From NCBI RefSeq assembly GCF_035762905.1, contig NZ_DASUCC010000050.1, positions 1 to 30,635 on the forward strand: DNA of 30,635 nt, written 5' to 3'. This DNA comes from DASYTH01 sp035762905. Lineage in GTDB: Bacteria; Actinomycetota; Actinomycetes; Mycobacteriales; Pseudonocardiaceae. Below the pieces are notes generated by a model. The model made no database searches and was not told the DNA's origin. It saw only the letters and a list, made by a program, of their open reading frames with translations. A program made the translations under genes and the position numbers. Positions within the stretch are counted from its first letter, which is position 1. Each line of letters opens with the position of its first letter. Of this stretch, positions 17,031 through 24,850 are shown one piece after another.

Positions 17031-18484
17031 GGCGCCTCCTTCGTGGGGACGGGGGTGTCGAAGGCGAGGTGCGGCAGCGTGGTCATCAGGACGCTGGCCC
17101 GCTTCCCGGACAGCCGCACTGTCTCGACGAGGTCGATATCGACCTGCCCGTGCATGACAGCGAGATCAAGCAGGCTCACCAAGGTGCCCAGGCGCTGGAA
17201 CTCCGCAGGGGTTTCGTCAAACACCTCGGCGCCAGTCACCACCTCTCGGTTGGCGAGCAGCTTGTTAATGGTCCGCCCGACGGCACGCGGACTGGTACCG
17301 GCTGCCAGCCGAAGGGCGTTCCGGTCCTCGGTGGGCAGCGTCCTGCGCTGGTCGGTGACTTCGACAACGACCTCCTGTGGGCCATGGTCTCGCCACAACT
17401 GGGTCTGGGAAATGTCAACGACGGCGAGCGGACCCACGCCGAGCACATCCTGCGGCACATGCCGCTGCCCGGGCTCGGCCTGTACCCAGGTCGCGCCGGC
17501 ATACAGGGCACGGTCGGCGAGGCTAAGCAACCGCTGGTGACGACCATGGGCGGCACGAGTGAGAAAACGACGCAGAGACGCGGACCAGCGCACGTAGCTG
17601 TTCTGCACGTCGAGCTCCGCGGCAAGGAGAGTCGACAGCACACCGTCGAGTTCCTCACGCTGTGCGACAGTCATGTGCTCGACCGCGAACTCCTGCCCGA
17701 GGATCTGGTCGATGTCGGCGCGCAACTGTTCGGACTGCCTGGACGACAGCAGCCGGGAGAACCCGAGATATGCCGTGCCCTGACTCGTCTTCGACAGCAG
17801 ATCGTTCTCGCGAAGGTACTCCTCGACGAGCTCCGCTTTGGGCGGTCCCTGGACCATGGCCCGCCGCGCGACCTCCTGGTGACGGTCCTCCACCATGGTC
17901 CGCAGCTGCCGGAAGTCGGCAGGCAGTGACCGTGTCATGGCGAGAATCTCGCGTAGCTGTTGCCTCATCTCCTCCAGAGTCGCCAGCCGCAGCCGACCGG
18001 AGCCGACGTCGGCGCGTCGCTTGCGCAACTCCGCGATCTGCTGATCGATACGCCGCACCTGGACCTCGCGGTCTGGATTCGTCATGTCAGCCAGGAGCCT
18101 CACCGCATGCGAGATAGAGCCAAGACGGGCGCCGCTGACGGTCGTCTCACCCTCAACAAGCTCGCGGACGAACCGCAGCGCACGCAACGTGTAGGGCGAC
18201 AGGCGATACTTCAAGCGTCCGTTGAGTGTCTCGGTCTCCAACCAGCGCTTCTCGACCCAGTCGCGGCAGTGTTCGGCCGGTGTGACATTGCTCTGCCACT
18301 CAGGGATCTGTTCGCGCGCCTCGGCAACTCGTTCGTGGAACCACTCAGCGGAAACCGATCCATCGACCTGCTCAAGGTGCTCAGCGAACAGCGGCAACAC
18401 CCAGTCTCGCGAGTACGCTTTGAGCAGCGTCAAGGTCGGGTTGGACTCCAATGTCGCCCGGATCCGTTCGCTTGTGATCTCCAT
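17027..18484 (-). CDS. jetA: Wadjet kleisin-like subunit JetA (DUF3375, MukF-like)
   Basis: 485 aa from ATG 18484; a TTG three codons earlier (18493) is possible. It has the DUF3375 layout: an N-terminal winged-helix region starting SNPTLTLLKAYSRDWVLPLF, a central helical neck with QIAELRKRRADV, and a C-terminal winged helix. It is the kleisin that closes the JetC ring and recruits JetB. First gene of a tight four-gene operon (jetA-jetB-jetC-jetD), with each junction overlapping by 1-4 nt. The type I versus type II Wadjet subclass cannot be settled by eye. The promoter should lie upstream of 18490 on the minus strand, but no clear -35/-10 was found. Confidence 0.92.
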   Translation of the reverse strand: MEITSERIRATLESNPTLTLLKAYSRDWVLPLFAEHLEQVDGSVSAEWFHERVAEAREQIPEWQSNVTPAEHCRDWVEKRWLETETLNGRLKYRLSPYTLRALRFVRELVEGETTVSGARLGSISHAVRLLADMTNPDREVQVRRIDQQIAELRKRRADVGSGRLRLATLEEMRQQLREILAMTRSLPADFRQLRTMVEDRHQEVARRAMVQGPPKAELVEEYLRENDLLSKTSQGTAYLGFSRLLSSRQSEQLRADIDQILGQEFAVEHMTVAQREELDGVLSTLLAAELDVQNSYVRWSASLRRFLTRAAHGRHQRLLSLADRALYAGATWVQAEPGQRHVPQDVLGVGPLAVVDISQTQLWRDHGPQEVVVEVTDQRRTLPTEDRNALRLAAGTSPRAVGRTINKLLANREVVTGAEVFDETPAEFQRLGTLVSLLDLAVMHGQVDIDLVETVRLSGKRASVLMTTLPHLAFDTPVPTKEAP

Positions 18485-18561
18485 GACCGCCAATCACGTC
18501 GCGCTTTCATGCCAGCGAGTTAAGCCGCGATGCCCAGCAGTTCGTTCTTGATCCTCCACAG

Positions 18562-18663
18562 TCACCCCTCGCTGCACACAGCCCACTTGCCATCCAGAAG
18601 CCGCAAGGTAGGTCGGTCGAGCGCGTCCTGCGCACGCGCGAGTTCACTGACGACCACGCTCAT
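18562..18663 (-). pseudogene. Short ORF upstream of jetA, possible remnant of another JetA-like N-terminus
   Basis: A 33-codon frame from ATG 18663 reads SELARAQDALDRPTLRLLDG then KWA before diverging to a stop. The RPTLRLLDGKWA stretch resembles N-terminal segments seen in some DUF3375-type proteins, but it is too short to be sure. It is in the same orientation as jetA and ends about 78 bp before it. It could equally be an unrelated leader peptide. Confidence 0.3.
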
Positions 18664-19336
18664 CTACCCTCCCGACCGCTGCAAAGGGTCCCTCTCATGA
18701 CGAGGGTAAAGCCGACTACCGACAGTTCTCGGCTTCGACACCAACACAGACTGGTCGGCGGTCAGCATCAGCGATCTTCCCTCCGTTGCGGGCCTGGATG
18801 TCTTGTTGCGGCAGTCGTCATCACCCCGCCTCGCTGTTACACCGAGTGACCTGGGTGAGCACGAGTGATAGCCACGGCGCAAGCTCGCGTGTCGCCGCTG
18901 TGCGCGGCAGCCGAGGATCGGGCAAGGCGATCGAGGTCGCGAAGCGCATCGGCCAAGCTGCGCGGAGTCATCATGCTGGCCGCCGCCGCACCTCGAGCAG
19001 TCTTAGCAGCACGACCACCGCCTGCCTCGCCGCCGCGCCAAACCCACGAACAGGCAGCCCTGCTGCACGACAACTGGCCGCACTCGGCCGCACCAACACC
19101 GCCGTCCACGAACGCCAAACCACTGAACACCGCCACCATCAACCGCGACACCCCGAGGGCTCACAGATCACCTGAGTCAGAGGCGGGCACACTCACCGCG
19201 GCCCGCAACAACTGCCGCCACCCCGTACGTGTCACTCGGCTATCCGCTCGTCCAGCAGAGGCAGGCGGATCTGTTCCCCTCGGAGGTCAGATCCACCATC
19301 CGGAGCAGTGTCCGGGTGCCGGGCTATCGTGTTGGC
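18664..19336. other. Intergenic stretch, no gene supported
   Basis: 673 bp between the jet operon and the toxin-antitoxin pair. Frames are open on both strands because of high GC, but the translations are low-complexity (Ala, Arg, Pro) and no family is recognisable. It must contain the upstream regulatory DNA for both flanking operons. It may be decayed coding sequence. Confidence 0.5.
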
Positions 19337-19660
19337 ATGGCCTCCCCCGCCCCAGCGCCGGACCCGAGCATTCCGCCAGCCGATCCACAGGCCATCCGGG
19401 CGTGCCTGACCCCGACGCTGGCCGCCGAGTTCGACCATGAGTGGGGCATCGTGCTCGACCGGGTCAAACAGTCCCAAGACCTCACCGACCTGCACGAGTT
19501 GCTGGCCAAGTGGCGCCATACCGTCCACCTCGAACTGCGCGACCCGGGCGCTACCTATCGCCTGCTGGCCAAGGCCGAGCAGATCCAGCGCGCCGGTCAC
19601 AACCCCGACGCCGCCCCGATCGACCTGCAGGCGCTGATCCAGCAGCGACTCGGCCACTAG
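19337..19660 (+). CDS. DUF6247-family protein, probable antitoxin
   Basis: 107 aa from ATG 19337. A Pro-rich start (MASPAPAPDPSIPP) is followed by the DUF6247 signature: IRACLTPTLAAEFDHEW, a DLTDLHELLAKWRHTV helix and YRLLAKAEQI. DUF6247 proteins are widespread in actinomycetes and usually precede a small RelE-like gene, which is the case here with a 1-nt gap. The pairing implies a type II toxin-antitoxin module in which this protein neutralises the toxin. The antitoxin role is inferred from context. Confidence 0.85.
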   Translation: MASPAPAPDPSIPPADPQAIRACLTPTLAAEFDHEWGIVLDRVKQSQDLTDLHELLAKWRHTVHLELRDPGATYRLLAKAEQIQRAGHNPDAAPIDLQALIQQRLGH

Positions 19661-19661
19661 G

Positions 19662-19928
19662 TTGTACCGGATCATCCCCGACACCACCGTGCCGGAGCAG
19701 ATCACCGCCCTGCCCTCTCAGGCACTCCCGCACCTCGCCGAGGTCTTGGCCACCCTGGAACTCACCCCGTGGAACGGTCGACCCCACCACGAGGACAACC
19801 CGAAGGGTGCCGTCCGGCGATGGACGTTCGGACCAGATCAGGCCGGTCACGTCATTTACCTCATCCTCGACGACCAGCGAGAAGTCCACCTCCTCCTCGT
19901 CCAATGGCTCGACCTCGCCGGCCACTGA
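19662..19928 (+). CDS. Putative RelE/ParE-like toxin partnered with DUF6247
   Basis: 88 aa from TTG 19662, one base after the antitoxin stop. The size and pattern (YRIIPD, a helical segment LPHLAEVLATLEL, then beta strands ending HVIYLILDDQREVHLLLVQW) fit RelE/ParE-superfamily folds, which act as mRNA interferases or gyrase poisons. Catalytic residues cannot be assigned by eye. No other start gives the strand-helix order. Fossil integrase sequence begins just after it. Confidence 0.7.
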   Translation: MYRIIPDTTVPEQITALPSQALPHLAEVLATLELTPWNGRPHHEDNPKGAVRRWTFGPDQAGHVIYLILDDQREVHLLLVQWLDLAGH

Positions 19929-19949
19929 ACCACCACCCACATCGACACC

Positions 19950-20060
19950 GGCCACGTTGACATCACCGGCCTCACCGTCATCTACATCGAATCCCACCTC
20001 CAGGAAATCGGCACGCCCTCGTCGGCATGACCAGCCAAATCTCACCTCTCGCTCTCGATG
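19950..20060 (+). pseudogene. Tyrosine recombinase C-terminal tail (fossil integrase 2)
   Basis: Translation GHVDITGLTVIYIESHLQE parallels GHTDTTGPATTYIKASLQE of the intact integrase. The DNA similarity continues through the following bases to the equivalent of its last codons, with a small deletion. The box II His and the region of the active Tyr are still recognisable. Nothing of the upstream recombinase remains because the toxin gene ends at 19928. It is non-functional and marks an old integrase end. Confidence 0.6.
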
Positions 20061-20210
20061 CTGGCTTGGTGAGATGAAGCGGCCATCGTGAGCCTGGAAA
20101 TCACGCCCGGACCTGTTACTCAGCCGCGGACGTGCCCAGCCCTTCGGCACATCGATCCAGCGAATGTAGGTCCGGGTGCACGTCGTCGGCGGCCTTGGCA
20201 CGCGGACCAA

Positions 20211-20549
20211 CTATTGGTGCGGCCCGTCCGTTGCCGCTCCGTCCCAGAGCGCGGCAAGGCTGATCAGGAAGTGGTCGAGATCGTCCTCGTGAAGCCAAGC
20301 GGCAACGTAGTCCTCGGAAGCACTCACCATTGCGCCTTGCGGCTGAGCAGATGTCGACCGGGCAACAAGTCGCTTGAGAAACCCGATCACGAGGGCTTCC
20401 ACACCGGGCAGGAACTTCTCCTCGATGCGGTCCGCGTGCTGTGGCAGGTCGAGTTCGACGCATATTTCGGCGCGCTGCCGGTTGATGCCCAGGAGCCCCG
20501 GAAGGCCATGCTCGGCAGCCAGTTCCGCAGAGACCGTCGACTTCGCCAT
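20211..20549 (-). CDS. Hypothetical protein, 112 aa
   Basis: From ATG 20549 (MAKSTVSAELAAEHGL); a longer start at ATG 20588 adds 13 residues. Neither start has a strong ribosome site. The protein is acidic toward its C-terminus (HEDDLDHFL), contains LPGVEALVIGFLKRLVA, a possible amphipathic helix, and has no signal peptide, membrane span or recognised motif. Coding character is moderate. It sits alone between the integrase fossil and the AbrB-integrase operon, so it is probably cargo. I do not recognise a family. Confidence 0.45.
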   Translation of the reverse strand: MAKSTVSAELAAEHGLPGLLGINRQRAEICVELDLPQHADRIEEKFLPGVEALVIGFLKRLVARSTSAQPQGAMVSASEDYVAAWLHEDDLDHFLISLAALWDGAATDGPHQ

Positions 20550-20588
20550 AGCCACAGGATGGCAGACCCACTTGGCGACGCCGGCCAT

Positions 20589-20830
20589 TGGCACGCCATC
20601 GGGCGCCAATTGCTGGCGCCACCACGGGCGCCGTCCCGACGAGCCGTTGGCTACCCGGTCCACCCTGGCTGACCCGAATATCAGCCTCGGTGGACCACTC
20701 GAACGGGTGAATCTTCGGCGACGGGTAAGGCCCTTGTCCGCTGTGTCATGGGAGGCAGGACCGGCGGCTCCGTTCATTCGGCGCCATCTAATTGGTTTGT
20801 CGTGGGGGTCGTGCCGGCAACGATGAAGCG
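20589..20830. other. Short gap upstream of the AbrB-integrase operon
   Basis: No gene is supported. It should carry the promoter of the AbrB-like gene (plus strand) and that of the minus-strand hypothetical gene. No clear hexamers or repeats were seen. Confidence 0.4.
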
Positions 20831-21325
20831 ATGAGTCAGAACGTGTTATCTGAGCGGCCGGGTCGGATGCGGGAGCGGTTGATCGCCGCCCTGATTCCGG
20901 ACACGGTCGGGCTCGCCGAGGCGGTGCCGCCGACGGCGTTGCCGTTGTTGCCGGCGCTGCGCCGGGTCGAGGAAGCGGGGCCGGCCGCGTTGCTGGTCGC
21001 GACGGCGCGGATGGATCGGTCCGGCCGGGTGGGTGAGCGGCTGTTGCTGCGCGCGTTGGGCTGGCGGCCCGGAACGCGGCTGGACATGGACACGATGTAC
21101 GGCATGGTCGTGATCGCCGCCGCCCCGACCGGCGCCTACGTTGTGGATCAGCGGGGCGCGTTCGGGCTGCCCGCGGGGTTGCGTCACTTGTGCGGGATCT
21201 AGCCCGGCCCGCCCCTTGTGTTGGCCGCGGCGATCGGCGAGCAGGTGCTGGTTGTGCATCTGGCCGAGGTCGTGGCCCGGCTGCTGGCCGGCCACTACAC
21301 CGACCTGCTGGGTGTGAGGTCATGA
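20831..21325 (+). pseudogene. AbrB/MazE/SpoVT-like regulator with in-frame amber codon
   Basis: From ATG 20831 the frame encodes 123 aa and stops at TAG 21200-21202 (LCGI-stop). Without that codon it continues for 40 more residues (LVLAAAIGEQVLVVH, then HYTDLLGVRS) to TGA 21323-21325. That distal part keeps protein character and completes the pattern of actinobacterial AbrB-like proteins that precede integrases. The core contains MDRSGRVGERLLLRALGW and AYVVDQRGAFGLP. The distal stop overlaps the integrase start (ATGA), so the ancestral gene was coupled to it. The amber may inactivate the protein, be read through, or leave a working short form. Confidence 0.7.
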
Positions 21326-22329
21326 CGGGCGAGCTGCAGCGGGTGGCCACTGCTCGGCGATTGCTGGCCGAGCTCGGCGTCACCCTCGCCGACTTGGTCG
21401 CGCACGACAACCAGGTGGGGTTGCCGACCTGGGCGGACTACCTGCCCCAGGTGATCGCCGCCGCTGGGCCGGGTGCCGGTCGCACGTATGGCACGTATTG
21501 GGCGCGGATGGCGACCGCTTGGGGCTCGCGCACCCTGCTCGAGGTCGCGGCCAGCGACATCGAGGCCATGCAGCACGCCATGGCCGGCACCGCGCGCTCC
21601 CGACGCAACAATCGCAGCGGCCGCCACGCCGGCGAACACGTCATCGCCGCCGCCCGCGCGGTCTACAACCGGGCCATCGCCGACGGCCTCATCCCCGCCA
21701 CCGCCAGCCCCGCCCACAAAGTGGCCAAACCCCGCCGCCTGCCCAACACCCGCCGCGCGCTGGCCCCCAGTGAGTTGATCGAAATCAACACCACCGCCCG
21801 CACCAGCGGCAACGACACCATCCTCGACGCCCTCCTGCTCCGCCTACACACCGAAACCGCCTGCCGCCGCGGCGGCGCCCTCGGCATCCGCCGGGCCGAC
21901 CTCGACCCCGACCGCTGCCTGGTGCGGCTGCGGGAGAAAGGCAACACCCTGCGCTGGCAACCCCTCAGCCCCGCACTGGCCGCCTGTCTGGTTGAGCACG
22001 CCGCCGCCCGCGGCGCCGTGCTGCCCACCGACGTCCTGTTGCGCTACCGCGACGGCCGCGCATTGACATCGCGGCGCTACGACCACCTCTGGAATCGCCT
22101 CGGCCAACACCTGCCCTGGGTCGCCGAACACGGCATCTCCACCCACTGGCTGCGGCACACCACGCTGACTTGGGTGGAACGGCACTTCGGCTACGGCATC
22201 GCCCGCCCCTACGCCGGCCACACCGACACCACCGGACCAGCCACCACCTACATCAAAGCCAGCCTCCAAGAAGTCGCCACCGCCCTGGCCGCCATGACCG
22301 GACAACCCCACCCCCTCGCCACCCCATAA
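21322..22329 (+). CDS. Tyrosine recombinase (phage-type integrase)
   Basis: 335 aa from ATG 21322, overlapping the AbrB reading frame. Residues 30-125 are the SAM-like core-binding domain. The catalytic domain has ArgI in ACRRGGALGI (182/183), the beta-hairpin Lys206 in REKGN, HWLRH with His275 and Arg278, GHTDTTG with His300 and the nucleophile Tyr310 in TTYIKA. All catalytic residues are present, so it should be active. It would integrate or excise an element between att sites, often in a tRNA gene. Two degraded relatives of its C-terminus lie upstream (7075 and 19950). No encoded excisionase is adjacent, except possibly the HTH of the gene at 22600. Confidence 0.95.
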   Translation: MTGELQRVATARRLLAELGVTLADLVAHDNQVGLPTWADYLPQVIAAAGPGAGRTYGTYWARMATAWGSRTLLEVAASDIEAMQHAMAGTARSRRNNRSGRHAGEHVIAAARAVYNRAIADGLIPATASPAHKVAKPRRLPNTRRALAPSELIEINTTARTSGNDTILDALLLRLHTETACRRGGALGIRRADLDPDRCLVRLREKGNTLRWQPLSPALAACLVEHAAARGAVLPTDVLLRYRDGRALTSRRYDHLWNRLGQHLPWVAEHGISTHWLRHTTLTWVERHFGYGIARPYAGHTDTTGPATTYIKASLQEVATALAAMTGQPHPLATP

Positions 22330-22403
22330 ACTCCCGCCACAGAGCCCCGTCGGCGTGTCCGCCTTGACCGCCACGGTGCTATCGTCTGTACACTCTGGAG
22401 CGT

Positions 22404-22430
22404 GAAATCTCCGGGATTCCCGGGGATTTC
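22404..22430. repeat. 12-bp inverted repeat downstream of the integrase
   Basis: Arms GAAATCTCCGGG and CCCGGGGATTTC (one T-G wobble) around ATT, 75 bp after the integrase stop. No T-run follows. It lies between convergent genes and could be a bidirectional terminator. It could also be an arm or core of an attachment site, since attP usually sits beside int. Confidence 0.45.
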
Positions 22431-22599
22431 AGGGGAATTCCGTACCGAGTCCCCCCTCGGACACGTCTTACACATCGTCACACGGCGATCGCGCAGGTGA
22501 CGAGCACGCCACCGAAGCTGCAGTCGAGGATGTCGAGTCCACGTCGTATTCACGCCATCAAGCGCACCGTCACCGTCGACGATGCGTACTCTCCTTAAG

Positions 22600-23187
22600 C
22601 TAGGGGCCGGTTGGTGACCAGGCTCCGTCTAGCCACGTGGTTAGCGACAGCTCGTTGCACCGCCAATGCCCGGCGACCTGGTTGCCGGGCAGTTCTCCTG
22701 CCGCCATTGCCGCGATGACGTCGGCTGGGACGAGCCGGAGCGCCGCCGCCACCTCCTCGGCGGTCAGCGTCCTAAGCGACGTCCCGTTCGATGGTGGCGA
22801 TGCACTGGTGGGCTCGGCCGTCATGGACGGAGACGGTGTGGCGGCCGGACCGCGTGACGCCGCAGGAGCGGCCTCGCCCTTCCGTGCTGCTCGGGAGGGC
22901 GGACCGGGATCCAGCGGTCCTACTAGAGAGGCCTCGGTCGTCAGTGCCGGTGGTCCTGTCGGGTCAGGATCCTGCGGTTGTGCGGGCTCGACCTCGGTCG
23001 GTGGGGCGGGCGGGACTGGTTCTGGGGGGCTACCGCCGCTAGGGGTTGGCCGGGCCAGGTATGCGCCCGCGCCCAGACCCAGCAGCCACAGCAGCGCCAT
23101 GTCGAGCGGCTCGGCCGCGAGCACGCTGGTGCAGCCGAGCCAGACCAGTGCCAGCGCGGCCAGCGTCCAAGGAGATCGAGCGGTCAT
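22600..23187 (-). CDS. Membrane-anchored protein with excisionase-like HTH domain
   Basis: 195 aa from ATG 23187 after GGTGAGGG. Two hydrophobic helices (about 8-26 WTLAALALVWLGCTSVLAA and 28-46) form an N-terminal hairpin anchor. A long Pro/Ala/Glu-rich linker (about 48-135) follows. The end (about 136-186) has the winged-HTH excisionase pattern: LTAEEVAAALRLVPADVIAA, GELPGNQVAGHWR, then LTTWLDG. This domain binds DNA in MerR/Xis-type proteins, so the protein would hold a DNA-binding domain at the membrane. It is convergent with the integrase and divergent from the gene at 23327. It might be an unusual directionality factor or a membrane sensor. The role is inferred. Confidence 0.8.
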   Translation of the reverse strand: MTARSPWTLAALALVWLGCTSVLAAEPLDMALLWLLGLGAGAYLARPTPSGGSPPEPVPPAPPTEVEPAQPQDPDPTGPPALTTEASLVGPLDPGPPSRAARKGEAAPAASRGPAATPSPSMTAEPTSASPPSNGTSLRTLTAEEVAAALRLVPADVIAAMAAGELPGNQVAGHWRCNELSLTTWLDGAWSPTGP

Positions 23188-23326
23188 CCCTCACCTGAAT
23201 CATCCGAGGGGCACGACCCGTACATCATCGCCTCCCGGCCCGGCGATCCAGTGGTGACTCGCGGGGTGACGCGGCACGCGATGCGGACCTATGCTTCTCT
23301 TTTCGGTTGGCTGGGGGGTGACCCCG

Positions 23327-23602
23327 ATGCGTCGACACCGCGGCATCGCGCGACAGCGGATCCTGTCGCTCCTCCTGCTGCTGCGCGAGTACGGCCAAGA
23401 CGACGGCTGGCCGAGCCTGCAGGGGCGGCGGCGAAAGCTGTCCCTGATCAAGTGCCCGGCGTGCGGCAGGGTCGGCGAAGCGCGGGGCAACCAGATGTGC
23501 CACGGAGGCAAGCACCGACGGCACCCGCCGCGGCAGACCGTCGCCGCCGACCCTGCCGATCGCGCCCTGCTCGATCCGCACGACCCACCGATCTACAGCT
23601 GA
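23327..23602 (+). CDS. Small Cys-rich, zinc-ribbon-like protein
   Basis: 91 aa from ATG 23327; a GTG at 23318 is an alternative. GGGGGGTG at 23313-23320 is the likely ribosome site for the ATG. A basic, hydrophobic N-terminus (RQRILSLLLLLREYGQDDGW) is followed by KCPACGRVGEA and MCHGGKHRR, i.e. CPxC plus C-x4-H, a likely single zinc site. Only 8 nt separate it from the membrane-protein gene, so the two form an operon. I do not recognise a named family; nucleic-acid or protein binding is possible. Confidence 0.6.
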   Translation: MRRHRGIARQRILSLLLLLREYGQDDGWPSLQGRRRKLSLIKCPACGRVGEARGNQMCHGGKHRRHPPRQTVAADPADRALLDPHDPPIYS

Positions 23603-23610
23603 GCCCGACC

Positions 23611-24540
23611 ATGGAGATGTTCTTCGGCCGGATCGGGACGCGGTTCCTCTTCGTCACCGTGCTGCCGCAACTTCTCTTCTGCGCTTATGTGGGCTTGCTG
23701 CTCGCGGCAGGAGCGCCGACCCGCCCGCCGAGCCTGAAGGCTGCCACGCACTTCCTGAACACCATGACGTGGCGGGAGATGGTATTCGTCCTCCTCGGCG
23801 TTGTCGCTGTGGCAGTGGCGCTGCATCCGGCCCAGTATCCGCTGATCCAGCTTCTCGAGGGGTACTGGGCGGAGGTCCCGCTCGGACCGGTGCTGTCGCG
23901 GTGGGCCCTACGCCGTCGGGTGGCCGAGCACACCCGGGTTCGCCGGCTCTACAACGCGCCGGCCGCGGCCAGCGCCGAGGAACGCCATCTCCGGTGGTGG
24001 GCTGACACGCGTATGGCGTGGCTCCCTGTCGACCCGAACGACCTGCTGCCGACCACACTCGGGAACACGTTGCGGATCGGCGAGATCCGTGCGGCCAGCC
24101 GCTACGGCATGGACGTCGGCGTGGTGATGCCGCGGCTGTTCGCGGTCATGGGACCGGAAGTCCGCGATCAGCTCAACGGCCGTCGCAACCAGCTGGACGC
24201 GGCCGCGAGGATGTGCGCGCTCTGCCTCGTGGCGACCATGGTGAGCGTTCCCCTGCTGCTGCCGCAGGGGACGTGGCTGTTTCTCCCTCTGGTTACGCTT
24301 GGCGCGGCCTGGCTCTGCTATCGAGCGGCGATCGCGGCCGCGCGGGCCTACTGCGTGCAGATGGCCACGGCCGTCGACCTCCACCACCGGGACTTGTGGT
24401 GCGCACTTGGGCTGCCGGTGCCGCCCGACCTGGCCGACGAACGCACCCGGGCCGAGGAGATCTGCGACTTCCTCAGCGGTGAGCCAATTGGGCCGAGCCA
24501 AGCGCGCGCGATCAGGTGGGCGTCAACCCCACCACCCTAG
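23611..24540 (+). CDS. Multi-pass membrane protein, uncharacterised
   Basis: 309 aa from ATG 23611. Hydrophobic segments lie at about 11-33 (FLFVTVLPQLLFCAYVGLLL), 57-75 (MVFVLLGVVAVAVAL), 201-219 and 222-243. A roughly 120-residue hydrophilic domain lies between the second and third spans, including YWAEVPLGP, RRRVAEHTRVRRLYNAP and the conserved-looking LGNTLRIGEIRAASRYGMD. The C-terminus (DLADERTRAEEICDFL) is soluble. The pattern of spans flanking an arginine-rich loop recalls membrane proteins found beside actinomycete STAND genes, but I cannot name a family. It is the second gene of an operon with the zinc-ribbon-like protein, 310 bp upstream of the WD40-STAND gene. Confidence 0.85.
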   Translation: MEMFFGRIGTRFLFVTVLPQLLFCAYVGLLLAAGAPTRPPSLKAATHFLNTMTWREMVFVLLGVVAVAVALHPAQYPLIQLLEGYWAEVPLGPVLSRWALRRRVAEHTRVRRLYNAPAAASAEERHLRWWADTRMAWLPVDPNDLLPTTLGNTLRIGEIRAASRYGMDVGVVMPRLFAVMGPEVRDQLNGRRNQLDAAARMCALCLVATMVSVPLLLPQGTWLFLPLVTLGAAWLCYRAAIAAARAYCVQMATAVDLHHRDLWCALGLPVPPDLADERTRAEEICDFLSGEPIGPSQARAIRWASTPPP

Positions 24541-24850
24541 CCGCTGTCACCGAAACTATGGAGACACGGGCTGTAGATGCACGGACGTGCCCGTCCTGCC
24601 AGGGATGCTAATGGTTGAGATGAACACTAACAGCGCTACGGTAGCCTTGAGCGGAACGGGCACGGCGCAGCCTGCCAGCCGTGATCAGCACGCCAGTCCA
24701 AGGGGCCATTGCCTCGTCAACCTTCTGAGGCAAGGCACTAGCGGCGAGCGAGCGTGATCCGCCATCCGGTGTGCAAGGTGCCAACGTGCAGTCGCGGTCC
24801 GGACGTACGAGAGAATTGACTCATGCATCAAACCAGCGTGAAATGGGTTC
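24541..24850. other. Gap before the WD40-STAND gene, with a small hairpin and a possible short ORF
   Basis: A 7-bp stem TTGCCTC/GAGGCAA with an 11-nt loop lies at 24709-24733. A short plus-strand frame from ATG 24605 or 24611 to TGA 24757 (about 48-50 codons, with MNTNSATVALSGTGTAQPAS) has AGGG ahead of it but no recognised family. A promoter for the STAND gene must lie here, but none was confidently identified. Confidence 0.4.

Noticed and set aside
18837..19151. Minus-strand 104-codon frame upstream of the TA pair
   Set aside because: Ala/Gly-rich with no motif or ribosome site; competing frames on the plus strand are equally open.
19551..20210. 219-codon minus-strand frame under the toxin gene
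   Set aside because: Antisense to the DUF6247/toxin pair and fossil integrase; low-complexity acidic composition typical of a shadow.
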